64,000 nucleotides of DNA from Proteiniclasticum ruminis DSM 24773 (GCF_000701905.1 NZ_JNKC01000001.1:496001-560000), one strand, 5' to 3'; shown: positions 44,734-52,684, numbered from the stretch's first letter. Notes: generated from the sequence alone by a model not told the origin. Numbers and translations are program-made.

Positions 44734-45796
44734 AGCAATCAAAGAACCCTTCAATAAATAAATCTGAGTTTAGGAGGATAGGGTACACATCCGGATAATC
44801 GCTCTTCAGCTCTTTCATCACAGAGATGCGAAGATCCTTGGGCATCAGATTCAGCACTTCAGAGAATCTGTCTGCATGTTTTGGGGTCATATGATCCCGG
44901 AGCTTCAGAATCATGTTCTTGGACAGAATATACAGTCTGGAGTGACTTGCCTGACCAATCTCATCCCGGACAAACTGGGACAACACGTCCATCTCATAGA
45001 GATCCTCTGTGGAAATGAGAGGGTTCTTGTTGTCTTCCAGGAAAGTCATGAACTCCTGAGCAAGCTTAGTGCCCACATTTCCCTTCACCAGATGGTATAA
45101 AGTCTTATTGTCGTAATTTCTTTTTTCAAACACCTTCAACGCATTGGAAACTCTTTCCCAGCTTCTCGGTGTCGCCTTGATATATTCTTCTTCACTGCTG
45201 TAGCTGAGATATTCCCGGAAATTGGAAATAAACTGCAGCACTTGCTCGTGTATTTCTCCATCTTCCATTCCCCATCGGATCCACTCTTTCGGGTCTGAGT
45301 CCATATGGAACCAGATGAAGCGGTCTTCCTGGGCAGGGTCCATATCCACCACCTGATAGTCGGTGTCCCGGTAGTCGTCCATTTTGTTTGTAGGGTTCAT
45401 GGCCGCAGCTACAAGCACCCTGTCTGAGAGTTTATATCCGTTGATCTCACGGTTCAGGATGAGATTCATAAGCTCCTGCTGGACACTATGGTCACAGCGG
45501 TTGATCTCATCTATAAATAGCATCACTTTACCTGGATTGTTCTGCAGCCAGGTGTCGATCTCCATGAGTTTATGATGGGTTGCATAGTAAGTCTTCCCTG
45601 CCACCACCATGGGCAGTCCGCCTATTTCCCCTTCTTTCAAGAGATTGGCATCGATATTCACAAGATACAAGTCATGCTTCTTGGAGAAATCCTTGAGAAG
45701 AGAAGTCTTTCCGATTCCGCTTTCTCCGATGATCAGAGGAACGGACTTGCTCAGCAGAGCCAGTTCCACAGCTTCTAATGTTTCTTTATAATTCAT
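44720..45796 (-). CDS. MoxR-like AAA+ ATPase partner of the VWA protein
   Basis: A 358-residue AAA+ ATPase. Walker A is IGESGIGKTSLLKDF near residue 23, Walker B is VMLFIDEINRCD, sensor 1 is AAMNPTNK, and the arginine-bearing segment includes ATPRSWERVSNAL. It is distinct from the classical MoxR near 13.5 kb. It lies between a DUF4116-like gene (13 bases upstream) and the VWA/metallopeptidase gene (14-base overlap). The trio probably forms an ATP-driven remodelling system. Confidence 0.9.
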   Translation of the reverse strand: MNYKETLEAVELALLSKSVPLIIGESGIGKTSLLKDFSKKHDLYLVNIDANLLKEGEIGGLPMVVAGKTYYATHHKLMEIDTWLQNNPGKVMLFIDEINRCDHSVQQELMNLILNREINGYKLSDRVLVAAAMNPTNKMDDYRDTDYQVVDMDPAQEDRFIWFHMDSDPKEWIRWGMEDGEIHEQVLQFISNFREYLSYSSEEEYIKATPRSWERVSNALKVFEKRNYDNKTLYHLVKGNVGTKLAQEFMTFLEDNKNPLISTEDLYEMDVLSQFVRDEIGQASHSRLYILSKNMILKLRDHMTPKHADRFSEVLNLMPKDLRISVMKELKSDYPDVYPILLNSDLFIEGFFDCYGRS

Positions 45797-45809
45797 TAAT
45801 ACTACTCTC

Positions 45810-46523
45810 CTATCTGCTCAGTACATAGTCCATGAGTTTCTGCTTTGTCACTCGGGATCCGTGATCTCTGATGAAGTTGACCTTATTGATATCAAGGATC
45901 TGAAGCTCCATGAAGTCTCTGATGTAAGACTCAGACACATCCTCTGACATGAACTTCTCCTCAAGAACCTCATAAAGCATCGAAACGTCCAGTGAATCAT
46001 AAATATACTTCACGATTTTCACATTGGCAGACAAGTAAAGACGAAGCTCTTCCTCAGTATAGTCACTGACATAGGTGATGGCTTGCTCACTTTTTCCTAC
46101 GGCGAGAACCTTAGCATCCAGACACGGCTTTTTCACATATTTGATGGCGCTCCAAAAGCTCTTCACCGCTTCTACCTGTACTTCGCAGGATGGCTCTTTT
46201 ATGTACTGTATGGCATCAAAGTCCCTTTTTACAGCTTCCAGCTGAAGCTCAAGATTCTGATCCTTCACGTACTGGATGGCCCATCCTTTATTCCTCACCG
46301 CAGCAAGCTGCACTTCATAAGGCGCATCCTTTATAAACCGCAGACTATTCCATCCGCCAAGTACGGCTGTGACCATAACAGCTACAGGAGGATTTTTGAT
46401 ATGCTGTATGGCTGAAGGAGTTTTTCTTACAGCCTCCATCATCACATCAAAGGAAGGATTCACCATGTGTCTGATTTCATTTCCATTTCTTTTAACTAGT
46501 TCTAAATCTTTATCCAGTTCCAT
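45810..46523 (-). CDS. DUF4116-like repeat protein
   Basis: A 237-residue protein made of about seven repeats of 22-24 residues with pattern A-V-x(4)-A-I-x-Y-I/V-K-x-P, for example AVRKTPSAIQHIKNPPVAVM, AVRNKGWAIQYVKDQNLELQ and AVKRDFDAIQYIKEPSCEVQ. Such helical repeats (DUF4116-like) probably form a scaffold or ligand-binding surface. The final 60 residues depart from the repeat. It is first in the unit with the AAA ATPase and VWA genes, so it may be a substrate adaptor; this is inferred from position. Confidence 0.8.
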   Translation of the reverse strand: MELDKDLELVKRNGNEIRHMVNPSFDVMMEAVRKTPSAIQHIKNPPVAVMVTAVLGGWNSLRFIKDAPYEVQLAAVRNKGWAIQYVKDQNLELQLEAVKRDFDAIQYIKEPSCEVQVEAVKSFWSAIKYVKKPCLDAKVLAVGKSEQAITYVSDYTEEELRLYLSANVKIVKYIYDSLDVSMLYEVLEEKFMSEDVSESYIRDFMELQILDINKVNFIRDHGSRVTKQKLMDYVLSR

Positions 46524-46561
46524 TTAACTCACATCATTTCTTTATTTTTTCTCTACCGACC

Positions 46562-46589
46562 ATTATACTATTAAATTTTGTGAAATCAA
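46562..46589 (-). promoter_or_regulatory. promoter of the DUF4116-AAA-VWA operon
   Basis: Minus-strand TTGATT (46584-46589), 16-base spacer, TATAAT (46562-46567), about 40 bases before the first gene. Confidence 0.65.
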
Positions 46590-46706
46590 AGAAGAAGTGT
46601 CATTCTATCTCAGAACGTGTGGCATAATCTAATAAATCCCCCTAATGAACTCATTGTTTTATGACAGTCCACTGGAGCCACAAGTTTTTTTTCTCAGTGA
46701 CAACAT

Positions 46707-46732
46707 GAAAAAAAGAGCCTCTCAGCTCTTTT
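46707..46732 (-). terminator. terminator of the 46.7-kb hypothetical gene
   Basis: AAAAGAGC (46711-46718) and GCTCTTTT (46725-46732) form a stem with a 6-base loop; a T-run follows on the minus strand. Confidence 0.75.
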
Positions 46733-46747
46733 CCCCTCTATGCGTGA

Positions 46748-47254
46748 TTAGTAGGTTGAAAACTTAATATTCTCGAGATTAACAAAACCTATCCCTTCAC
46801 CACAAAAATACACATGCGGTGAAAAAGCATCATAAATCTCCTTAGAAGAAGATACAAAGGTCCCATCCTGTCCAATAAAACAGAACTCTTGTCTCTTTTC
46901 ATCAGCCAGAACAAAGAACCATTCGGTTTTCATTTCCGGCCTGAAATTGGTACTTTGAACTGTATATATTTTTTCATGAAAAACAGAAGAGTAGATTCGT
47001 GTTTCACTTTCCATGCTCAGATCTAAAGCAGGGATTTCTAATTTTCCCTCAAATCTGTCCTCTTTCTGAAACAAATAACAGCTTTTCCTTCCTTCCATTT
47101 TCACATGGGTCTCTTCTATCTTAATGCCCTGTCTGTAAACCTCTGCAGGGACTTCTATGTTGACATTTTTCCAGAAAGGCAACTGGTTCAGTATCCATAA
47201 AGCTACCGCAGCAAAAATCATCAAATAGAATCCGATTTTTACCTGCTTACTCAT
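46748..47254 (-). CDS. hypothetical membrane-anchored protein
   Basis: A 168-residue protein with one N-terminal membrane helix (IGFYLMIFAAVALWILNQL) and an extracytoplasmic beta-rich domain. No family is recognised. AAGGAGG lies about 7 bases before ATG 47254. It lies downstream of the ECF-controlled genes but is separated by a 115-base A/T-rich gap, and it has its own terminator. Whether it belongs to that regulon is open. Confidence 0.65.
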   Translation of the reverse strand: MSKQVKIGFYLMIFAAVALWILNQLPFWKNVNIEVPAEVYRQGIKIEETHVKMEGRKSCYLFQKEDRFEGKLEIPALDLSMESETRIYSSVFHEKIYTVQSTNFRPEMKTEWFFVLADEKRQEFCFIGQDGTFVSSSKEIYDAFSPHVYFCGEGIGFVNLENIKFSTY

Positions 47255-47369
47255 TTATTGCCTCCTTATATATGTTAATCATAAATACATTGTATATTTA
47301 TATTATTTAAAAGTCAATACTTAATTATATAATTTTTAATCTATTATTTTTTCGGTTTATTTCTCTCAT

Positions 47370-47828
47370 TTATCTTTGTATCTTATGTTTTTGGTAATAA
47401 AATCCTCCAACAAAGATGAGGATCATGACAAGCAGTGCGGCTCCTTGCATCACCATTGATGTCACCGAGGTCACCTGATGAGAAGTAGCTTCAAATAAAA
47501 ACCCGACTCTTCCCGTGAAAAAACTGAACGGTGCACTAATAAGTGGTGAGTACATAAACCTCATGGCGAGCTTTCTGCCCATTCCAAAGGGCATATGCTG
47601 TGAGCAGAACAGTGCAAGTGAAAGTACGCCAAGGAGATTCGCACCAACGATGCTTTTGACTTCATCCAGATTCTCCTGTGCAAAAACTCCTCCTGCATAA
47701 AACCAAAAAGCCATCAGAATCAAGGGCGCTGGATAGCCAAGAGATGGTATGTATTGCACCAGCATATTAAATATAAATCCGATCAGTACTGGTGACAGAA
47801 TTAGTACGCTCAGTTTTACTTTTCTCAT
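47370..47828 (-). CDS. hypothetical four-helix membrane protein
   Basis: A 152-residue integral membrane protein with about four hydrophobic segments, at LSVLILSPVLIGFIFNMLV, LILMAFWFYAGGVFA, IVGANLLGVLSLALFC and the C-terminal LLVMILIFVGGFYY. No family is recognised. GGGAG lies 6 bases before the ATG. It follows the second DUF4367 gene by 78 bases in the same direction and is probably the third gene of the ECF-type operon starting at 49087. Confidence 0.65.
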   Translation of the reverse strand: MRKVKLSVLILSPVLIGFIFNMLVQYIPSLGYPAPLILMAFWFYAGGVFAQENLDEVKSIVGANLLGVLSLALFCSQHMPFGMGRKLAMRFMYSPLISAPFSFFTGRVGFLFEATSHQVTSVTSMVMQGAALLVMILIFVGGFYYQKHKIQR

Positions 47829-47906
47829 CTCTTACTCCCTTCCTTAGATCCTTTTCCTTTGCATCCTTTTTGGACACATCAGGGTGACTCCTTTTCAGAC
47901 ATCCGC

Positions 47907-48620
47907 TTACTCCTCTTTTTTTCGGAAAACCAGACTCTCTGCCATCTTCATGATCTCTTCTTCACTGATAAAGCCTCTGATCAAAAATTCCATTTCATTG
48001 TTGTGCCATAGAAGCATGCTTCTTCTCCCTTTTAGAACAAGAAACCCTTTGTTTTCTCCAATGTCCACTTCCTTCACTATGGCATTCTCCGTATCAAGAT
48101 TGTAATCCCCTACAGTACTTGCTTGGAGCATTGAGATCTCTTCTTCTCCATTGGTGTATTTGAAGAGCGCCATATCTGTGTACTCCGTAAACTTCTGAAA
48201 TACGTAACCTTCCGGCAGTTCCTTTGGAAAGTAATATCCTGAGGGAACTTTTAAGTCCTCTCTCTTGCCTCCACTGATGTCCACTCTCTGAAATCTTGTA
48301 TATCTTTCCTGAACCTCTGTGACAAATTCATAGACCTTAGTCCTTACTCCATCTACACTCAAAGTCATCATAGACATGGCGCCTAATACAAGTACAAAGA
48401 ACATGGCTGCTTTTCTTGTTCCAAACATATAGGGTCTCATTCTTTGCTTCTTCTTGCAGCTCCTCTTCTTCTGATCAAACCAAAGATGGAAATCAGTGGG
48501 ATATTCCATCTTTAGAATCCGGTCCTGAGACTGGTCCAAAGCTTCCAGGAGATTAAAAAGATGAGCTTCTCCAAGCAGTCTGAAGATTTCTTCAGGCTCT
48601 CTCTTTTCAAAAGATTTCAT
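47907..48620 (-). CDS. DUF4367 domain membrane protein (second copy)
   Basis: A 237-residue single-pass protein: a cytoplasmic N-terminal region (about 1-75), a membrane helix (AAMFFVLVLGAMSMMTLSV) and an extracytoplasmic DUF4367 domain (LPEGYVFQKFTEYTDMALFK through IMKMAESL). It resembles the probable anti-sigma protein encoded at 49186-49914, including VKEV-IGE-GFL and LLWHNNEMEFLIRG segments. ATG 48620 fits the GGAG site better than the ATG two codons earlier. It has no sigma gene of its own and follows the secreted-protein gene by 32 bases. Confidence 0.8.
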   Translation of the reverse strand: MKSFEKREPEEIFRLLGEAHLFNLLEALDQSQDRILKMEYPTDFHLWFDQKKRSCKKKQRMRPYMFGTRKAAMFFVLVLGAMSMMTLSVDGVRTKVYEFVTEVQERYTRFQRVDISGGKREDLKVPSGYYFPKELPEGYVFQKFTEYTDMALFKYTNGEEEISMLQASTVGDYNLDTENAIVKEVDIGENKGFLVLKGRRSMLLWHNNEMEFLIRGFISEEEIMKMAESLVFRKKEE

Positions 48621-48652
48621 CCTCATCCTCTCCCCATTTTATTTGTACAACC

Positions 48653-49087
48653 TTAGTAGCTGATCGGATTGCTTGCTTTATCATCCTGCTCAACCAGCAT
48701 GCCATTTCTATATAGATACACTGATGATTTATAGCGATACTTCCCTGGTCCAACCGTCACTGTATTTGTAATCTTTGCTTCTGTACCATTCACTTTCTTG
48801 CTCCAGCTCCCTATGGAGATCCATTGTCCACTGATCTCCTTCTGAAGTGAACCGTAGACATGAAGAGCATCCACATTGTCTCCTGAGGCAATGGTCGTGC
48901 AGGATGCTGCACCCGTGCTTGAAATTTCAAAATGATCCCGGTATGTTTCAATATAGAGATACTGAACACCGATGACATTCTCATCTAAGACCATGTGTGT
49001 CTCAGTTCCTACAGCAGGTAGACTTTTGCTTTGTACGCTCCAAAGAATGATTGTTAAAACCACCATCCACCTGAAGATTCTCTTCAT
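48653..49087 (-). CDS. small secreted protein under an ECF-type promoter
   Basis: A 144-residue precursor with an N-terminal signal sequence (IFRWMVVLTIILWSVQS) and a secreted, Thr/Ser/Gly-rich, probably beta-strand domain (ending GPGKYRYKSSVYLYRNGMLV). No family is assigned with confidence; it has no lipobox or wall-sorting motif. AAGGGGG lies 7 bases before ATG 49087. The promoter immediately upstream matches that of the 19-codon ORF near 50.7 kb. It starts a three-gene unit with a DUF4367 protein and a membrane protein. Confidence 0.75.
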   Translation of the reverse strand: MKRIFRWMVVLTIILWSVQSKSLPAVGTETHMVLDENVIGVQYLYIETYRDHFEISSTGAASCTTIASGDNVDALHVYGSLQKEISGQWISIGSWSKKVNGTEAKITNTVTVGPGKYRYKSSVYLYRNGMLVEQDDKASNPISY

Positions 49088-49106
49088 GAAAACACCCCCT
49101 TCACTA

Positions 49107-49138
49107 TATAAACGGTGAAGGGGGGTGTTTCGTTACAC
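49107..49138 (-). promoter_or_regulatory. ECF-type promoter of the secreted-protein operon
   Basis: Minus-strand AAGTGTAAC with GTAAC core (49136-49132), 18-base spacer, CGTTTATA (49114-49107). GTAAC/CGT pairs are typical of ECF sigma promoters (AAC and CGT cores). The sequence from here to the ATG nearly repeats that at 50734-50787, with identical spacing. Confidence 0.65.
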
Positions 49139-49185
49139 TTTTTTTAAATTATTTTTTAAATTATTTTATAAATATTGATCATTTG

Positions 49186-49914
49186 TCAGTTTCGTTTCTC
49201 TGTTCTTTTCAAGCTCTCTGCAAATCTCATAATCTCTTTCTGAGTAATGGTGCCTCTGACTGTATATTCTTTCTCATCATTCTGCCAATAGAGTTGGTTC
49301 TTCTTGCCGTTGGTGATCAGAAAACCAGAGTACTCTCCCACCATCACCTCTTTCACCACAGCGCCTTCTGTATTGAAGGTGAAGTCCCCTGCGGTGTCAA
49401 ACTGATAGAAAATGATTCTTTCCTCGCCCTTTGTAAAAATCATATTCACGATATCGTAGTCTTTAGAGTACTCCTTCAGCGTGTAGCCTTTGGGCAGAAG
49501 CGTTGGATAATCATAGTTGTCAAACTCAAATAGAGGATCTTGGAACTGAGTCATCTCATCGGTCCTGTAGACTCTCATAGCCGTCTCTTTCATTTCCACC
49601 ACATACTCAAAGAGTTTATATCTCTGTGCTTCCACTGACAAGGTGGTGATGGCAAATCCTCCCAAAAGGACCAGGAGAAAGATGGCTGCTTTACTGGAAG
49701 TGAATCTGTTCCTTTTCTTTTTTCTTTTAGAACTGGTCTCAAGCTTCACAGCCCAGTCCTTCATGGCCTGACTGATTTCGATGGCTTCAATCTGATCTTT
49801 CTTTCTGTCCAAGTCTTCTGTGATGTTCATAAGATGCGCTTCCGCTATGGCTTTATAAGTAGCATCCTGTAGAGTGTCCAGCGCTTTATGTCCTTGATTC
49901 TTTTTACTCTTCAC
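49186..49914 (-). CDS. DUF4367 membrane protein, probable anti-sigma factor
   Basis: A 242-residue single-pass protein: a cytoplasmic N-terminal region of about 70 residues, a membrane helix (AAIFLLVLLGGFAITTLSV) and an extracytoplasmic DUF4367 domain (LPKGYTLKEYSKDYDIVNMI). Its gene overlaps the 3' end of the ECF sigma gene, the usual layout for a sigma/anti-sigma pair, so it probably holds the sigma factor at the membrane until a signal arrives. GTG 49914 has GGAGG 8 bases upstream; ATG 49920 is an alternative but too close to that site. Confidence 0.8.
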   Translation of the reverse strand: MKSKKNQGHKALDTLQDATYKAIAEAHLMNITEDLDRKKDQIEAIEISQAMKDWAVKLETSSKRKKKRNRFTSSKAAIFLLVLLGGFAITTLSVEAQRYKLFEYVVEMKETAMRVYRTDEMTQFQDPLFEFDNYDYPTLLPKGYTLKEYSKDYDIVNMIFTKGEERIIFYQFDTAGDFTFNTEGAVVKEVMVGEYSGFLITNGKKNQLYWQNDEKEYTVRGTITQKEIMRFAESLKRTEKRN

Positions 49915-50455
49915 TGTCATCACCTCCAATGATTTTCTGACAGGCTTTTCTTGCACGAGAGAGCTTTGTCCTAACATTTCCCTCTGTCATATTGAGAAGC
50001 TCTCCAATCTCTTTATCTGAGTATTCATAGATATATTTCAGCGTCAGAATGTCCATGTAGCTTTCATTGATTTTCGCCATGAGATCTGCCACATACCTTC
50101 TGTCTTCCATTTTCAGGATGTTCAGTTCTGGACTTGCCGTATGCACATCACCAAGGGTATCCCTAAAATCATCCACATTGCTTTCATTTCTCCGTTTTCT
50201 CTGATTATACACATCATAAGAAAGCCTTCTGACGATGATCACAAGAAGACCTCTGATGCTTTTAGATTCAGCATCTGTTGTTTCGTCGATATAGTCCGAT
50301 ACTTTAATCATAGCCGTCTGCACAATATCTTCCGCCTCATGATAATCCTGAAGAATTCCATGTGAAATAAAGATCAGTTCTTTGGCATACCGTATATAGA
50401 TACTTTCCAACCGATTGCGTACCGCTTGATTTTCGATGACAGATAAAAATAGCAA
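49904..50455 (-). CDS. ECF-type RNA polymerase sigma factor
   Basis: A 183-residue sigma-70-family protein with region 2 (YAKELIFISHGILQDYHEAEDIVQTAMI) before residue 55 and region 4 (LTLKYIYEYSDKEIGELLNM, TEGNVRTKLSRARKACQKII) at the C-terminus; regions 1 and 3 are absent, as in ECF sigmas. The TTG start has GAGGTG 8 bases upstream. Its gene overlaps that of a DUF4367 membrane protein. Two nearby promoters with GTAAC and GTTTATA boxes are likely targets. Its own promoter is sigma-A-like, so no autoregulation is evident. Confidence 0.92.
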   Translation of the reverse strand: MLFLSVIENQAVRNRLESIYIRYAKELIFISHGILQDYHEAEDIVQTAMIKVSDYIDETTDAESKSIRGLLVIIVRRLSYDVYNQRKRRNESNVDDFRDTLGDVHTASPELNILKMEDRRYVADLMAKINESYMDILTLKYIYEYSDKEIGELLNMTEGNVRTKLSRARKACQKIIGGDDSEE

Positions 50456-50528
50456 AATATAAACACCTCATTGCCGCTTCTCGTGTTAGTCAGAAGTTCA
50501 TAAGAGAATATAGAAATATCACCTTCTC

Positions 50529-50557
50529 ATTATATGCCAATGTTCTGTTTACATCAA
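50529..50557 (-). promoter_or_regulatory. sigma-A-type promoter of the ECF sigma operon
   Basis: Minus-strand TTGATG (50552-50557), 17-base spacer, TATAAT (50529-50534), about 75 bases before the sigma gene. Confidence 0.65.
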
Positions 50558-50674
50558 TGAATCTATAATTTTCCATCTGCTTCATCTTGGATTTTTGTAC
50601 TCACTCTATTGAAACTTATTACATACACCAATAGAAGTCCTTTCTTAGACTATTCACTTGGATTTTCATTCTTC

Positions 50675-50734
50675 TTATAAAAAGCCTGCTACACTCCCTA
50701 AAAACAATCCCAGCACTTCAAATTTGTCATACAT
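50675..50734 (-). CDS. 19-residue hydrophobic peptide under an ECF-type promoter
   Basis: ATG at 50734 opens a 19-codon frame ending TAA: a polar start (MYDKFE) and a hydrophobic tail (VLGLFLGSVAGFL). AAGGGG lies 8 bases before the ATG. The promoter, ribosome site and spacing are almost the same as those of the secreted-protein gene at 49087, which is the main reason to believe it is translated. No database family can be claimed for such a short peptide. It may insert in the membrane, or serve as a signal, toxin or leader peptide; alternatively it may be a remnant of a decayed gene. Confidence 0.5.
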   Translation of the reverse strand: MYDKFEVLGLFLGSVAGFL

Positions 50735-50753
50735 CAAAGCCACCCCTTTACTA

Positions 50754-50787
50754 TATAAACAAAAATAGGGGCCCTTTTGTTACACTT
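50754..50787 (-). promoter_or_regulatory. ECF-type promoter of the 19-residue peptide gene
   Basis: Minus-strand AAGTGTAAC (50787-50779), 18-base spacer, GTTTATATAGT (50760-50750). It matches the promoter at 49107-49138 in both boxes and spacing, while the spacers themselves differ. Confidence 0.65.
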
Positions 50788-50886
50788 ATTTTCAAGAAAT
50801 CTGTTCAAATCCAGATTATTACTGATTTTTAAAAAACACACTGAAAAATCACCAGTTTCATATTTTACTTTTCTGGTGCATCTGTA

Positions 50887-50921
50887 ACAAAAAAGTGCAG
50901 GCTAAGATTTCCTGCACTTTT
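50887..50921 (-). terminator. terminator of the alarmone synthetase gene
   Basis: AAAAGTGCAGG (50891-50901) and CCTGCACTTTT (50911-50921) form an 11-bp stem; a T-run follows on the minus strand. Confidence 0.85.
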
Positions 50922-50929
50922 CATACTTC

Positions 50930-51718
50930 TTATTTAAACCGGTTGATTTCTTTCTTCACCATTTGATGGAGCTGATTGAGGTCTGACACATCTCCATACT
51001 CTATGAGCTTATTCAGCTGACTCTGGAATCTGGATGCTTCCTGAATCTTCCCCATGGACATGAGAAAGAGAATATCATTCATAATTCTGGATACTAAAGC
51101 GGACTTCACTTCAAAGAGCTTCTGGGCATCCTTGATTTCGTCTTTGATGTCCAGCATGGTCTCATCCAGCTGATAGGCGGATTCTGCTGCCGCTTTCAGT
51201 TTGATTTTGATATGTTCCGGAATGCTTTGCTTATACTTGTAGTTCAGACTATGTTCTGTCACCGCCCAGAAGTTCATCGCAAGGGTTCTGATCTGGATTT
51301 CTCCGATGACATTTACCACTCCGGATGCCATATTGACGGGATACTCGATGATCATATGATAACTTCGGTATCCACTGGGCTTCACATTGGTGATATAGTC
51401 CTTCTCATAAAGAATCCGCATATCGCTTCTACCACGAAGCAGCTGCACCACTGTTTCAATGTCATCCACAAACTGCACCATGATACGGATTCCTGCGATG
51501 TCTTCCAGCTCCTCTGCAAGACGGTCATGGGGAATCCCGAACTTGTTGGCTTTCTCCAGCATGGAGGAAACCTCCTTCACACGGCCCGTAATAAACTCAA
51601 TGGGAGAATAATCATTTTTTCTGCGGTATTCTGTACGAATGGCCCGAAGCTTCACTTTGAGCTCCTCCACTGCCTGTTCATAGGGAATCAAAAATGTTTT
51701 CCAATCTTTACTGGCCAT
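50930..51718 (-). CDS. small (p)ppGpp synthetase, RelQ/YjbM type
   Basis: A 262-residue GTP pyrophosphokinase family protein that makes the stringent-response alarmones (p)ppGpp. The synthetase core is visible as DIAGIRIMVQFVDDIETV, VKPSGYRSYHMIIEYPV, GEIQIRTLAMNFWAVTEHSL and the following basic helix. There is no hydrolase HD domain or regulatory TGS/ACT domain, so it is a small alarmone synthetase. ATG 51718 has GAGAGGTG 7 bases upstream; an upstream in-frame GTG is less well placed. It is a single-gene unit. Confidence 0.92.
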   Translation of the reverse strand: MASKDWKTFLIPYEQAVEELKVKLRAIRTEYRRKNDYSPIEFITGRVKEVSSMLEKANKFGIPHDRLAEELEDIAGIRIMVQFVDDIETVVQLLRGRSDMRILYEKDYITNVKPSGYRSYHMIIEYPVNMASGVVNVIGEIQIRTLAMNFWAVTEHSLNYKYKQSIPEHIKIKLKAAAESAYQLDETMLDIKDEIKDAQKLFEVKSALVSRIMNDILFLMSMGKIQEASRFQSQLNKLIEYGDVSDLNQLHQMVKKEINRFK

Positions 51719-51804
51719 GAAACACACCTCTCACATATCTCCAAAATCCATACACTGGGTTTTCTCAGTATCTCTTTCCATTATAGCAAATTAACGGCAA
51801 AGAA

Positions 51805-52578
51805 TTACTCTTTTTGTGAAAGAAAGGACGCTTTACGGATGAGAGACCTTGGCAACAGCTTTACGAGAACTGGGACTGCTTTCTCAAAGGTGCCAGGCAC
51901 CACCACAGCTTTCCCTCTCCACATGCCAAGATAACCCACGTCCGCCACCTTTTTGGCTTCCATAAGAAATGCCATGGCCGCATCGGTCTTCTTCATCTGT
52001 GCTCTTTCCTGAAAGCCTGTCTTTACAGGTCCGGGGCACAGCGCGCTGACTTTTATGCCATAGGGCTTCAACTCTTCGTGCATGGCTTCGGAAAGACTGA
52101 GCACATAGGCCTTGGATGCATAGTAATTGGCCATGACCGGGCCCGGCATAAAGGCTGCAAGAGATGCCACATTCATCACATAGCCAAATCCTCTTTCTGC
52201 CATGGCAGGCACAAAGCGTTTGTTCATCTCCAAAAGAGAAAGCACATTGAGTTTCACCAGATCCTTCTCCGTCTCAAGATCTGTATCTTTCAGTCGTCCA
52301 AAGGTGCCAAAACCTGCGTTGTTCACCAGATAATCCACCTGTATTCCTTCTATTTCCAGCTCTTCATATATTTCCAGCGGAGCAGCCTCATGCGTGAGAT
52401 CTTTCGATAGTATCAAAACTTTCACGCCATACTCACTTTCGATGCGCGTCTTGATTTCCTCCAGCTTTTCCTTGGTCCTTGCCACCAGCACCAGATGGAT
52501 GCCGTCTCTTGCAAAGTTCAGTGCAAGCTCCAGCCCAATCCCCGATGTGGCCCCTGTGATTAATGCATATCCTTCCAT
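51805..52578 (-). CDS. short-chain dehydrogenase/reductase
   Basis: A 257-residue classical SDR oxidoreductase with the Rossmann motif TGATSGIG (about residues 7-14), the structural NNAGFG motif, and catalytic Ser, Tyr and Lys in NVASLAAF and YYASKAYVLS. The substrate is unknown; the group includes ketoacyl- and steroid-like reductases. It has no close operon partner: the alarmone synthetase gene follows after 86 bases. Confidence 0.9.
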   Translation of the reverse strand: MEGYALITGATSGIGLELALNFARDGIHLVLVARTKEKLEEIKTRIESEYGVKVLILSKDLTHEAAPLEIYEELEIEGIQVDYLVNNAGFGTFGRLKDTDLETEKDLVKLNVLSLLEMNKRFVPAMAERGFGYVMNVASLAAFMPGPVMANYYASKAYVLSLSEAMHEELKPYGIKVSALCPGPVKTGFQERAQMKKTDAAMAFLMEAKKVADVGYLGMWRGKAVVVPGTFEKAVPVLVKLLPRSLIRKASFLSQKE

Positions 52579-52638
52579 AGTAACTCTCCTCCTCAGGTAT
52601 TTTTCTTTATTATACTTCTCAAACCTTACAAATTACAC

Positions 52639-52673
52639 AAAAATACTGCCTGGAAAATAATCTTCCAGGCAGT
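52639..52673 (-). terminator. transketolase terminator
   Basis: ACTGCCTGGAA (52644-52654) and TTCCAGGCAGT (52663-52673) form an 11-bp stem followed on the minus strand by ATTTTTG. Confidence 0.85.
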
Positions 52674-52684
52674 AGTAATTTTTC

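Noticed and set aside
49088-49127. Stem CACCCCCTTCAC/GTGAAGGGGGG covering the ribosome site of the secreted-protein gene
   Set aside because: It looked like a ribosome-site-sequestering hairpin, but the upstream arm lies between the ECF-type -35 and -10 boxes, so it should not be in the mRNA. The second copy of the promoter has a different spacer sequence.
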